Shown piece after piece: positions 46,013 through 55,395 of a stretch of 64,000 bases of DNA. The first letter of the stretch is position 1; each line of letters begins with the position of its first letter. The DNA lies in the NCBI RefSeq assembly GCF_028736925.1, contig NZ_JAQZAT010000004.1, positions 1 through 64,000 of the forward strand. Direction: 5' to 3'. This DNA comes from Flavivirga sp. 57AJ16. GTDB taxonomy: Bacteria > Bacteroidota > Bacteroidia > Flavobacteriales > Flavobacteriaceae. Below the pieces are notes generated by a model, which saw nothing but the letters and a program-made list of their open reading frames with translations, was not told the origin of the DNA and did not search any database. A program made the translations under genes and the position numbers.

Positions 46013-47515
46013 TCAATTGGTCGTGTTTTCTAAATAAACGGCACTAATCTTTTTAGGGTAATTCTCGTCCCCCCAATGAAAGCCCCCTAAAACCAAATCT
46101 TGGTCTCCATCTTTATCAAAATCCATATGGTCCATTGTAATCCATCTGCTGGCAATCCCAGGATCTAAACGATAGGGCATGTAGTCATTGTTTCCTTTGT
46201 TTTCCAGATAAACGAAGCTAGGTTGATTCTCAGAAGGAAAAAACGAAATGGTCAAAAAGTCCTTATCGCCATCATTGTCAACGTCCATAAAAATGGTATT
46301 ATAAATCCCTGGCACAGGAATAAATTTTTCTTCATCAAATTCATTATTGCCTTTATTGATAAATATTCGTATGCCATGATATGGCTTATGAAGCGGGTTA
46401 TAATCTCCATTGTCACCATGGCTATAAATAATATCCATTAGACCATCCTCATTGTAATCTGCCAACATCATGTGTGTGGAGCCATAGGTAGCCGGAAATT
46501 GTTTCAACGTAAGTGTTTTAAACTTACCTGTTCCATCATTTAAAAAAAGGTATATGGCCTCTTTCGCTTGGGCAAACAAAGAAACAATGTCTTGGTCACC
46601 ATCATTATCCCAATCTAATATTTCGGTTATAATGGCACCTGGCAGGTCTAATATGTTATTTTTGGTATACTTCCCATTTTCATTTTTCCACCACGAAAGC
46701 CCTCCAGTGTACTTACCGAATTCAGAAATTACTACATCGTCCTGACCATCTCCATCAAGGTCAACAAAATCTGCGTGGCAGGGTCTTTTTAGGTTATCAA
46801 TAGGGATTTCAGCAGGCTTAGATGTATCTTTTGGGTATCGAATCATCATTCCTGTTGGTGCATCGGTTCCCTCAATAAAATCTCCAAAAACAGTCGCCCA
46901 GTAAGAATCATCTACTTCTTGAAATTGTAGCACAGCTTTTTTAACATTAAGCCTAACAGTAATCTCAAATCGATCATTTAATTGCATGAGTTGACCAGAA
47001 TGAAAATCACCTACTATCAATTTGCCAGGAGACAAAAAGGAAGCTATAGTAGTAGAAGGGTAAGGTACATTTAAAAAAATCTCTTTAGGCTCAAAAAAAT
47101 TGGTAACCGGAAGGTTTTCGAACGGATTCTTAAATACTAATTCTGCAGGAGCATTATCCAAATAATAATCCATGATTTTCTGATAATCTTCCATACTAAG
47201 CAAAGGTTCTTTGGCCGCTAAATACGGAGAGTTTTCCTGTTCTATTTTTCCACTTGGGATGTCTTGGAATGAGTTCTCTTCTTCTGGGGACAGTCCTCTT
47301 AACCCTAACATATATCCCATTTTAGGTAGAATTTTTTCTTTCCATATTTTCTTGTTTAGCTCATCGGGCTCTGGAAAAATATGACAGCTTATGCAATATT
47401 GTTCGGCCAGTACTTTTCCATTTCGCTCAGTTTTTTTCTCTTTATTTTGGCACGAAGTACTAGAAAGAATAATGGCAATGTAAACCAGATACACAAAATT
47501 GTTCAGAAGTTTCAT
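46013..47515 (-). CDS. Cytochrome c/VCBS-repeat lipoprotein
   Basis: A 500-residue protein. Lipobox TSC is at residue 22 and a single haem motif CISCH at residues 41-45, followed by a short cytochrome c-like segment. After about residue 150 come repeated FG-GAP/VCBS motifs forming a propeller (DLDGDGQDDVVISEF, DWDNDGDQDIVSLF, DYNEDGLMDIIYS, DVDNDGDKDFLT, DFDKDGDQDLVLGG). It is exported and lipid-anchored, and could carry electrons from a sugar dehydrogenase. It lies between a sulfatase and the DUF1080 gene. No oxidase or dehydrogenase is in the window. Confidence 0.85.
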   Translation of the reverse strand: MKLLNNFVYLVYIAIILSSTSCQNKEKKTERNGKVLAEQYCISCHIFPEPDELNKKIWKEKILPKMGYMLGLRGLSPEEENSFQDIPSGKIEQENSPYLAAKEPLLSMEDYQKIMDYYLDNAPAELVFKNPFENLPVTNFFEPKEIFLNVPYPSTTIASFLSPGKLIVGDFHSGQLMQLNDRFEITVRLNVKKAVLQFQEVDDSYWATVFGDFIEGTDAPTGMMIRYPKDTSKPAEIPIDNLKRPCHADFVDLDGDGQDDVVISEFGKYTGGLSWWKNENGKYTKNNILDLPGAIITEILDWDNDGDQDIVSLFAQAKEAIYLFLNDGTGKFKTLTLKQFPATYGSTHMMLADYNEDGLMDIIYSHGDNGDYNPLHKPYHGIRIFINKGNNEFDEEKFIPVPGIYNTIFMDVDNDGDKDFLTISFFPSENQPSFVYLENKGNNDYMPYRLDPGIASRWITMDHMDFDKDGDQDLVLGGFHWGDENYPKKISAVYLENTTN

Positions 47516-47619
47516 GTTTTTTGAATTTAAGTTTTCTAAAAGTAGCTTTTTGCTTTTTTTTTATTACTGGGACATATTCTCAATTTTATTAATTAAATTC
47601 AGTTTTCAACCAAATCTCC

Positions 47620-49032
47620 CTAAGGCTTCATTTCTTTCTGAACAGATTTCAACCACTTTTTGTGCAACTTTAAAAGCTCATCCAGTTTCTCCGGGTTTGA
47701 CTTGGCCATATTTTCCTGTTCCGAAATGTCCTTTTCTAGGTTTACCAAAAAAAGCGGAGCCAGTTTGATATTTTCTTCGGAGCCCGAGGGCTCATTGGCG
47801 TTCCCTATCAATTTCCATGGCCCTTTTCGAACCGCCCATTGGGAACGTTCGTCACTATAGTTCCCATACTGCCAGTATACCACATCATGGGGCGATGATT
47901 TGCTTCCATTCTTAATAACTGGCATTAGGCTTTTTCCATCCACTCGCTCGGTTATTTTAGAATTGGTCAACTCGGCCACTGTACTGAACCAGTCCATTTC
48001 CATGCTCATCTGGTCCCTAACCTCGTTAGCGGGAACGACTCCTGGGTATCTGATAATGGCGGGGACTCTTATTCCGCCTTCAAACAAACTGAACTTACTG
48101 CCACGGTATGGGCCGGCATTGCCACCTCCCCAAAAGGCACGTTCTTCTTTGGAATGCCCATGGTCCGATTGAAAGATCACCATCGTGTTGTCCGTTAGGC
48201 CTTCTTGATCCAAATAGTCAAGGACCTCTCCTATCTTTTCATCGGTATTCGATACAAAAGCGGCATATTCCTTTCTTGGTGTGGGCAAATCCTTATAATG
48301 ATCTAACCATTTTGTGGTGCCTTGGTACGGGTAATGTGGCGCATTGAAGGCCCAATAGATAAAGAAGGGAGTGCCTCCTCTATGGTTGATCACCTGTTTG
48401 ATTTCTTCTACCATCAAATCTGAAAAGTGCCTTCCCATGTAATAAACCTCCTCTGAGTTCCTGTACAGATCATGCTTGTTGGGACCGTTCCAGTAAAAGG
48501 TGTGCGAATAATTGTCTATACAACCTCGTTGGTGTCCAAAGAAGTAGTCGAACCCTTGAGCATTGGGTAGGTTTTGTTCTCTATGACCCAAATGCCATTT
48601 CCCAATTAATGCTGTATTGTACCCATTGTCCTTCAGCATTTCTGCCATGGTCACTTGTTCGGTGGGCAGCCCATGTTGGTCTGCTCTTTTTACTTTTTCG
48701 GGAACGGGTACGTTATTGGGCAATCCGGCCCTCAAATTGGTCTTGCCCGTCATAAGCGCCGCTCGTGAGGGGGAGCAGATCGGTGCCCCCGCATAGAACT
48801 GCGTAAACCTCACCCCTTCCCTGGCCAACCGGTCCATATTTGGCGTGTACAGGTCTGTCGCTCCATAACTGTTCAAATCTATGGATCCTTGGTCATCTGT
48901 AAGGATCACTATGACGTTGGGTTTCTTAATGCCTTCGCTTTGGGAAAAAACGGATAATGGTAAGGTAACAATTAATAAAACCATTGAAACCAAACATCTT
49001 TTTGCTAGTTTGAATTTTGTAAAATATCGCAT
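47620..49032 (-). CDS. S1-family sulfatase (formylglycine type) 1
   Basis: A 470-residue exported sulfatase with signal peptide to about residue 30 (VFSQ). Metal ligands are in VILTDDQGS, and the maturation motif APICSPSRAALMTG puts the formylglycine Cys at residue 86. IGKWHLGH and FQSDHGHSKE follow as further metal/sulfate residues. It needs a sulfatase-maturating enzyme, which is not in the window. It hydrolyses sulfate esters of a glycan; the exact subfamily and position cannot be read. It starts 26 bp after the upstream sialate O-acetylesterase stop. Confidence 0.93.
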   Translation of the reverse strand: MRYFTKFKLAKRCLVSMVLLIVTLPLSVFSQSEGIKKPNVIVILTDDQGSIDLNSYGATDLYTPNMDRLAREGVRFTQFYAGAPICSPSRAALMTGKTNLRAGLPNNVPVPEKVKRADQHGLPTEQVTMAEMLKDNGYNTALIGKWHLGHREQNLPNAQGFDYFFGHQRGCIDNYSHTFYWNGPNKHDLYRNSEEVYYMGRHFSDLMVEEIKQVINHRGGTPFFIYWAFNAPHYPYQGTTKWLDHYKDLPTPRKEYAAFVSNTDEKIGEVLDYLDQEGLTDNTMVIFQSDHGHSKEERAFWGGGNAGPYRGSKFSLFEGGIRVPAIIRYPGVVPANEVRDQMSMEMDWFSTVAELTNSKITERVDGKSLMPVIKNGSKSSPHDVVYWQYGNYSDERSQWAVRKGPWKLIGNANEPSGSEENIKLAPLFLVNLEKDISEQENMAKSNPEKLDELLKLHKKWLKSVQKEMKP

Positions 49033-49058
49033 TTAGAATCTGTATTTAAGTTAAGTAA

Positions 49059-50525
49059 TTATTCTTTTGTATTCACTGTTTTTGCATCGTCCCAATCATC
49101 CGTTCTGAATGAAGAAGCTGGTATTCCATACCAATTATAGAAGCTTCCCATTACAAAATTTTTGAATGCGTATCTCACAGCTACGGGATTTGGTACTTTT
49201 TCTACAGAAACCTCTATTTGCTTCCTGTTTCTTCCTCTTCCAATAACTCTCGCATGTGCGGGGTAAAAGATTCTGTCCTCACCTGCGATTTCAAAATGCT
49301 CAATGTTCTTCGTATAAGATGTTAAACCAGTAGGTATATTCTTAAAAGTCAAAATAGCCTTAGAGTCTTGAAAATCTATTTTATCTAGCTCTGGTGCATA
49401 AGGATATATTCCTTCCACTCCATAAACTTCACTCAAGGCAAAATAAGCCAACCGCTCACCAGCGGTTCTCTTGTTATTTGGGTGAATATCTAATTCCTCT
49501 CCGGTATCCATCAGCGATACCATTCCCGAATTCGGGATTTTTTTATAGGCTTCTAATTGTGCTTCTCTAAGAAAAGCGGAATTGGCCCCACCATATCTCT
49601 GCCCACCATATTCATAAGGGGCAATTTGACAATAGTAAAATGGAAATTCACCCACTCCCCATAGTTCTCTCCACCTCCTGACCATAAGCTCAAGACGCTC
49701 GGCATAGACATCTGCTTCTGTTATATTAGATTCACCTTGATACCAAATAACGCCCGCTATATTGAAGCCCAGCATCGGGTTGATCATGGCATTGAAGAGG
49801 GTAGTGGAAACATTGTGTTCAGGACCTTTAGCTTGATCTTCTAACACCCCGACATCATATTCCCTTAAGCCTTCTTCATCTATCCATGCCTCAACTCTTG
49901 TACCCCCCCAATTAGAGGAAATCAATCCTATGGGGACACCAATAGTTTCTTGCAACATTTTGCCGAAGTAATAAGCTGTAGCACTAAAATTTGTCGATGT
50001 GGCGGGTCCACATACATTCCAGTTTCCTTTCAAATCATTTTCCGGATTAAGGCTCCTGCTTTTTTCTACTGTAAATAACCGAATGTCGGGGTTAGCAGAT
50101 TTGAGTATCGTATTGTTGGTGGGATCTTCTATCGGGTGTCCTGTCCTTTTCAGGCTCCATTCCATATTGGACTGGCCTGAACAAACCCAAACTTCCCCAA
50201 TTAATACATTGTCCAGCACCAATTCCTGACCATCTGAAATTTTGATAGTATAGGGCCCTCCAGCCTCTGGAGTGCTTACTTTTATTTTCCAGTTTCCTTT
50301 TTTATCTGATTTTACCTCATAAGTTTGATTATTCCATGATGTAGTCACAGATACGTTGCTTTTAGAGTTAGCAGTTCCCCAGATGGACACTTCACTATTG
50401 CGTTGCAATACCATATTACTCCCAAAAATGGAAGGTAATTTGATTGTGGCAAAAACTGTATTTCCCAAAGAAATAAATGCAAATAGAATTATTGCACGAA
50501 TTAATAATTGAATACTCTTTTTCAT
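49059..50525 (-). CDS. Sialate O-acetylesterase family (SASA) esterase
   Basis: An exported esterase of the SASA (carbohydrate esterase, SGNH fold) family. The N-terminal beta domain is seen in IKLPSIFGSNMVLQRNSEVS. The nucleophile Ser lies in GEVWVCSGQSNMEWSL, and later SGNH blocks are ISSNWGGTRVEAW and GVIWYQGESN; the catalytic Asp/His block lies near DTGEELDIHPNNK. The longer reading starts at 50597, but the ATG at 50525 begins a classical signal peptide (MKKSIQLLIRAIILFAFISL) and is preferred. It removes acetyl groups from glycans. A decayed N-terminal copy lies at 55080. Confidence 0.88.
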   Translation of the reverse strand: MKKSIQLLIRAIILFAFISLGNTVFATIKLPSIFGSNMVLQRNSEVSIWGTANSKSNVSVTTSWNNQTYEVKSDKKGNWKIKVSTPEAGGPYTIKISDGQELVLDNVLIGEVWVCSGQSNMEWSLKRTGHPIEDPTNNTILKSANPDIRLFTVEKSRSLNPENDLKGNWNVCGPATSTNFSATAYYFGKMLQETIGVPIGLISSNWGGTRVEAWIDEEGLREYDVGVLEDQAKGPEHNVSTTLFNAMINPMLGFNIAGVIWYQGESNITEADVYAERLELMVRRWRELWGVGEFPFYYCQIAPYEYGGQRYGGANSAFLREAQLEAYKKIPNSGMVSLMDTGEELDIHPNNKRTAGERLAYFALSEVYGVEGIYPYAPELDKIDFQDSKAILTFKNIPTGLTSYTKNIEHFEIAGEDRIFYPAHARVIGRGRNRKQIEVSVEKVPNPVAVRYAFKNFVMGSFYNWYGIPASSFRTDDWDDAKTVNTKE

Positions 50526-50593
50526 TTTGGTTTCTCTTTTTAAACTATAATAATTGAAATTATCTGTTGACATTTGAATTGAACAAATAAGCT

Positions 50594-50773
50594 TCATATT
50601 CTCGGCTCTACAAATCTACCTAATTTTATAAAAGCTTCATTTACAAAATTATTGGCTCCTATAATGCAGTTATAACTAGCCGTTGATAAACTACTCGCCA
50701 GCGAGAGCCCTGCCGTAGCTAGTGTTGATTTTTTTGATAAAATCTCTTCTACTATTGTTATTCCTGTTACCAA
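50594..50773 (-). CDS. Hypothetical 59-codon ORF
   Basis: An open frame with only a TTG start (50771-50773) and a TGA stop at 50594-50596. It reads VTGITIVEEILSKKSTLATA and then GLSLASSLSTASYNCIIGA, ending RFVEPRI. The composition is protein-like (Ala/Ser/Thr/Leu rich) but I recognise no family. It may be the end of a lost gene of the sulfatase locus. The remaining 50774-50819 holds nothing. Confidence 0.25.
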   Translation of the reverse strand: MVTGITIVEEILSKKSTLATAGLSLASSLSTASYNCIIGANNFVNEAFIKLGRFVEPRI

Positions 50774-50819
50774 TTAATTTTAATGTAAACCTTGTTTTCC
50801 TTCCTAAATGATCTATCTA

Positions 50820-52223
50820 TCATTTAATTTTTGCCTGGAATTTAGAGGAATAGACCTCATTACCATTCACATCATAATGTGTAAACTCAACCTGTGGTTG
50901 ACCTGACTGCCTTGATATTTTAACGCCCATGAAGCCACCGCTCACTCTTAAAAAACGATGTTCAGACCTCAGATCTTCTTGTTTCCATCCCTGTACGTGA
51001 TAGTCACTGACTGGCCCAGAGCCAAATTCATTAACCTGGGCTACTGAATCAACCGAATGATACTGCCAGTGACGATCTCCATTGATGATGTAGAGGTTTT
51101 CGATTTTTGAGAGCATATGCCGCATCCAGTCACCTTCGGTTTGAAAACTTTTGTTTGCATGGTTGTCCGTCTTACCATCTCTATCGGGGCCTACAATCGG
51201 AGTAGCGGAAAACAGAATTTTAAAAGTGGCATCTGATTCTTTTAGTGTTCGCTCCAACCACAATTTCTGAACCGATCCAAGAATCGTCTTATCTGGTCCG
51301 TCTTCCATGTTATTAACGGACCTGAATTCCCGACCTTCCAATAGCCAGATCTGCAGATCCTTTCCCCAACGAAATGTTCGGTAAGGTGCTCCTTTTAGCG
51401 GTACATTTTCCTTCCACAACTTTAAGCCATCCTCCCAACTAATTGTACCGTATGTTTCCGCCTGATCGCTGACATCATCTTTGAGTAGATCGTGATCATC
51501 TTTGATCATGTACATAGGTACTTTAAGGTGAAAATCCACCAGTGAAAGTTTGGAATCCATGGCATGCCATTTGTGACGGGCCGATTCCAATGTTTTTGCA
51601 AGTGGCCCTGGCTTATCGTAGTATACATAATCACCTGTCTGCACAAAAAAGTCCGGATCCATTTCACTCATCTTATCATAAGTTTTGAACCCCCTTATGC
51701 TATCGTCATAACTCCAGAAATACTGGCACGTAGAGGTTGTGAACGTGATAGGCGCAATGTCCTGAGGTGATAAAGCAGTGCTAAAAGCACCTTCCTTTTT
51801 AGGGCCCTTTTTCGACTCCAGAATAACTTTATATTCTGTTCCTGGTTTCAGGTTGTCAAATAAATGACTTACCGTAAAATCGTTTTCCTCCAGGGCCAAT
51901 AACCATGGCGAGCTATACTTTTCGTCCTCACCAATAAGTGTGATTTTCACCTTCCCTTGCTTACCTTGCACGCCTCCATCCATTTGGGAAACAGGCATGT
52001 CTTCATTAAAATCAATAGGATGTCTGAACACTTTAGATTTGCGGGTGTGGGTAATAGCATTAGGTGTTTCCTGAGCGTAAAGCCGGGTCCAAATTACTAC
52101 TGACGAATCCTTAACTTCCATGGATCTGAATCCCGATGTAAAGAATGCTTCTTCTGTGGATTGGCATGATGCCAACACTGTTCCAATGAGTATGAATACG
52201 ATAATGGATTTAAAACAATTCAT
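50820..52223 (-). CDS. PhoD-like metallophosphatase lipoprotein
   Basis: A 467-residue lipoprotein (lipobox LASC, Cys20). An N-terminal Fn3/PhoD-N domain (SVVIWTRLYA) is followed by the phosphatase core: FTTSTCQYFWSYDDS, FVQTGDYVYYD, MYMIKDDHDLLKDD and IINGDRHWQYHS. These match PhoD alkaline phosphatase/phosphodiesterase metal sites. In a glycan locus it may remove phosphate or phosphodiester groups from the substrate. It lies between a sulfatase and the sialate O-acetylesterase. Confidence 0.85.
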   Translation of the reverse strand: MNCFKSIIVFILIGTVLASCQSTEEAFFTSGFRSMEVKDSSVVIWTRLYAQETPNAITHTRKSKVFRHPIDFNEDMPVSQMDGGVQGKQGKVKITLIGEDEKYSSPWLLALEENDFTVSHLFDNLKPGTEYKVILESKKGPKKEGAFSTALSPQDIAPITFTTSTCQYFWSYDDSIRGFKTYDKMSEMDPDFFVQTGDYVYYDKPGPLAKTLESARHKWHAMDSKLSLVDFHLKVPMYMIKDDHDLLKDDVSDQAETYGTISWEDGLKLWKENVPLKGAPYRTFRWGKDLQIWLLEGREFRSVNNMEDGPDKTILGSVQKLWLERTLKESDATFKILFSATPIVGPDRDGKTDNHANKSFQTEGDWMRHMLSKIENLYIINGDRHWQYHSVDSVAQVNEFGSGPVSDYHVQGWKQEDLRSEHRFLRVSGGFMGVKISRQSGQPQVEFTHYDVNGNEVYSSKFQAKIK

Positions 52224-52291
52224 CTTTAATAAAGGTTTAATGGTTCGGCTATGAGTAGTGGCATATAGCGTAGTAGTTTCCTATCAATTGG

Positions 52292-53752
52292 TTAATAATC
52301 ATTGCCCTTTTCCGATTGCTTGCAAGACTCCACCCAAGCCAATAAATCCACTTTCATTTTTTCTGCTAATTCAGGGTTTTCCGCAATAATATTTTTTGAT
52401 TCACCTGGATCGCTTAAAAGGTTATACAGCTCAAACGTTTTAGCTTTATCGGTACTTATTAATTTATATTCCTGTGTTACCCATGACATTTTTCCTCCAA
52501 ATTGAAATCCCATTGGCTTTTCCCTAACATCAGCCTTTCCATTTAAAACTGAAGTTAAACTCACACCATCAATGGGGCGTTCATCCGGGAAATCAAGTTT
52601 TAACATATCAACAATGGTTGGTAAATAATCACTTGTAAAAGAAGGGAATGCCGTTTTCTGTCCGGGTTTAACTGCATTTGGATAAACACAAAATGCAGGT
52701 ACCCGAACCCCTCCTTCGTATAACGAACGTTTTCTTTCGCGGTAAATTCCTGCGGTTCCAGGTGTATCGCGTTCAGGCCCATTATCGCTGCAAAACCAAA
52801 TCATTGTATTGTCGGCTTCTCCAAGCTCTTCCAGTTTTTTCCATAGTCTGCCTATTTGTTTATCCATTCCTGAAATGGCAGCATAATAAAGCTGTTCTTT
52901 GTAAGAATATTCACTGTAGTCTGCCATCATTTCTTCGGTAGCTACAACTGGTAAATGTGGTGTATGAATCCAAACAGCTGAAAAGAACGGGTTCTCATCC
53001 TGAACGGACTTTTCAATAAATGGGATAACCCTGTCTAAAATCACCTTCGCATCATCACTATCTAAATTTTCAGAAGCAGGCTGTTCTTCACCTTTCCAAT
53101 AGTAAGTTCCATAATTCTGTGCTTCACTTTTATCGGTCATGGCTTTCCAGCCGTAATGTAAACTTTCTCCATTTTCTTCATCAAAAACTGCGGGTTTTAA
53201 CATGGGATCGTAAGTAGGCACTTTCGATTCGGTTACAAAATATTCATCATAGCCATGCATACTTGGAATACTATAATGTGTAGAATCACCAGGTTTCCCA
53301 CGGTTAGCATCTTTTACTTTTGTCGTTAATGTCCCGAGGTGCCATTTTCCAAAATGCCCTGTGGCATAACCTTTTTGTTTGAGCAATTCTGGCAAAGTGA
53401 TTTCTTGTTCTTTTAAATGCCCCGTATTGGCACTAGGAATGCCCAACCTTTGCGGATTTCTACCGGTTAAGCAACTAGCCCGTGTTGGCGAGCAAACAGC
53501 AGACGCTGAGTAAAAACGGCCAAAAGTGATTCCTTTGGCGGCAAGCGCGTCCAGGTTAGGGGTTTTTATTATTTCGTTTCCATTAAAACCTGTGTCTCCC
53601 CAACCAAGGTCGTCGCACATTATTAAAATGATATTAGGTGTCTTATTTCCTTTCGCATTTCCTTCTGTTTTTTTTTGTTGGCAGGACAATAAAAGGAATA
53701 CCGTGATTAAAATAGATAATCCCAATACACTTTTTGTTAAATAATTTTTCAT
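52292..53752 (-). CDS. S1-family sulfatase (formylglycine type) 2
   Basis: A 486-residue sulfatase lipoprotein (lipobox LLSC, Cys24). Metal site IMCDDLGWGD; formylglycine motif AVCSPTRASCLTGR with Cys at residue 87; GHFGKWHLGT; and WFCSDNGPERD. It begins 3 bp after the stop of the upstream sulfatase, so the two are probably translationally coupled. Arrangement resembles the N-acetylglucosamine- or galactose-type sulfatases, but the substrate cannot be fixed. Confidence 0.93.
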   Translation of the reverse strand: MKNYLTKSVLGLSILITVFLLLSCQQKKTEGNAKGNKTPNIILIMCDDLGWGDTGFNGNEIIKTPNLDALAAKGITFGRFYSASAVCSPTRASCLTGRNPQRLGIPSANTGHLKEQEITLPELLKQKGYATGHFGKWHLGTLTTKVKDANRGKPGDSTHYSIPSMHGYDEYFVTESKVPTYDPMLKPAVFDEENGESLHYGWKAMTDKSEAQNYGTYYWKGEEQPASENLDSDDAKVILDRVIPFIEKSVQDENPFFSAVWIHTPHLPVVATEEMMADYSEYSYKEQLYYAAISGMDKQIGRLWKKLEELGEADNTMIWFCSDNGPERDTPGTAGIYRERKRSLYEGGVRVPAFCVYPNAVKPGQKTAFPSFTSDYLPTIVDMLKLDFPDERPIDGVSLTSVLNGKADVREKPMGFQFGGKMSWVTQEYKLISTDKAKTFELYNLLSDPGESKNIIAENPELAEKMKVDLLAWVESCKQSEKGNDY

Positions 53753-53755
53753 ATG

Positions 53756-55066
53756 TTATTTTATTTTTTGTACGTTATCATAGCTATTCAGAGCCTTTGA
53801 TAATGATTTATACGCTTTTTTATCCTTTTCCTTTAGGTTATCCAATGGTATTGGTGCTTTTTCAAAAAAATCATCTGTTACATTATAAAACTCTCCTGTT
53901 TTATATAATTTGTACTCCGTATTTCTTGCAAATTCCTTTAGCTTTTTTCCTCTGGGGTCATACCAGCTATAAATCCATTCTCTAGGGTTTCCTTTTTTTC
54001 CAAGAAGTTGAGGCATGAAGCTGATTCCATCAATAGGAATGTTTGATGGCGCTTTTATACTGGCTGCATCACAAATAGTTGGTAAAAAGTCACTAAAATC
54101 AACCATGTCAAGACATTCTTTGTTACCATCTATGGTACCGGTCCATCGAGCTACAAGTGGCACGTGGGTTCCATTATCTGTTGTTTTACCTTTGCCGCCG
54201 GGGTACTCTCCCCCCTTAAACATAGAAACTATGGGTTGATCTGTTCCATTATCTCCTGTAAACACAATCAGCGTGTTTTCACCAAGCCCCAATTCGTCTA
54301 TTTTTGACACAATTTTACCAACCAGTTTGTCCATGTAAGACACCATATCGGCATAATATACAGGTTCCCCTTTATACGTGAGCGATCCCTTACTTTGGGA
54401 ATCCCAATCATTTGAATCTGGAGTAGTAACAAAAGGACAGTGAGTAAGTATCATAGGATAGTAGGCAAAAAACGGTTCGTTTTTATTCTCCTCAATGAAA
54501 TCACATATAAAGTTACTGGTTATATCCGGACCATACTCTCCATTGTTAAAGTGTTTCACTTTTCCATTGAATTCCAAAGTTGGATTTGAAAACCGGGTAT
54601 CATGTCCTTCTGAATCTTTTCTTGGTTGTGATTGTTGCCAGAGACAAGACTCATCAAAACCAAAATGCTGTGGTGAATCATTCTCTCCACCCAATTGCCA
54701 TTTTCCTGCAATAGCTGTCTTGTAACCTGCATTTTTGAAGATGTTACCAAAACTTATCTGACTTCTGTCAAGTTTGCCAAATTCTGTGTAATTCCTAACA
54801 TTATATTGCCCTGTCATGATTTGAACCCGTGAAGGCGTACATAATGGCTGAGCATGACAATTCTGAAACAACATCCCTTGCGATGCAAGCCTATCTATGT
54901 TTGGGGTCTGGTAAGATGTTCCTCCATTTGCTGTGATCGTCTCAACCCCTAAATCATCAGCCAGTATTAAAACAATATTGGGGCGTTTGTCTTGTGCACC
55001 AAGGTCTAAATTGCTAACCAACAGTAAAATTACTATGATCATTCGACCTATTACTTTCTTTCTCAT
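53756..55066 (-). CDS. S1-family sulfatase (formylglycine type) 3
   Basis: A 436-residue exported sulfatase. Metal site LILADDLGVET; formylglycine motif PLCTPSRVQIMTGQ with Cys at residue 76; AIAGKWQLGG (where KWHLG is usual, so the His is changed to Gln); VFTGDNGTD. The KWQLG variant and the shorter length set it apart from the other three. The gene is followed 3 bp later by sulfatase 2. Confidence 0.9.
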   Translation of the reverse strand: MRKKVIGRMIIVILLLVSNLDLGAQDKRPNIVLILADDLGVETITANGGTSYQTPNIDRLASQGMLFQNCHAQPLCTPSRVQIMTGQYNVRNYTEFGKLDRSQISFGNIFKNAGYKTAIAGKWQLGGENDSPQHFGFDESCLWQQSQPRKDSEGHDTRFSNPTLEFNGKVKHFNNGEYGPDITSNFICDFIEENKNEPFFAYYPMILTHCPFVTTPDSNDWDSQSKGSLTYKGEPVYYADMVSYMDKLVGKIVSKIDELGLGENTLIVFTGDNGTDQPIVSMFKGGEYPGGKGKTTDNGTHVPLVARWTGTIDGNKECLDMVDFSDFLPTICDAASIKAPSNIPIDGISFMPQLLGKKGNPREWIYSWYDPRGKKLKEFARNTEYKLYKTGEFYNVTDDFFEKAPIPLDNLKEKDKKAYKSLSKALNSYDNVQKIK

Positions 55067-55079
55067 TTCGATTAATAAT

Positions 55080-55322
55080 TTATTTAATATTTATAATATC
55101 GCTAGCATAACGCCACACAATAGAGACTAAATGATGGCGCCCAACTTCCATGGTATTTACTGGATACTGACGAACTGTTCCCCAGATGGACTCTTTGCTA
55201 TTTCGCTGGAGCACCATATTATTTCCAAAGATTGTGGGAAGCTTTATTTCAGCTGAAGCTGGAAATGACAAGGCAATTAACATAAGAAGCCATCGCGATT
55301 TAAGCTTTTTTATACCATTCAT
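55080..55322 (-). pseudogene. Sialate O-acetylesterase N-terminal fragment joined to another tail
   Basis: Eighty codons. Residues 20-48 (AEIKLPTIFGNNMVLQRNSK, ESIWGTV) match the N-terminal domain of the esterase at 49059 (IKLPSIFGSNMVLQRNSEVS). After WGTV the sequence switches to YPVNTMEVGRHHLVSIVWRY, which belongs to no part of that esterase, so it is an internal deletion or fusion. The catalytic SGNH part is missing, so it should be inactive. It lies between the ROK gene and sulfatase 3. Confidence 0.7.
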
Positions 55323-55395
55323 GATTTTATCTTTTATTGAACTCTAAATTTTTATTGTTTTTTCAATATTTAACTTTTTGCTGGAAATCAAATTA

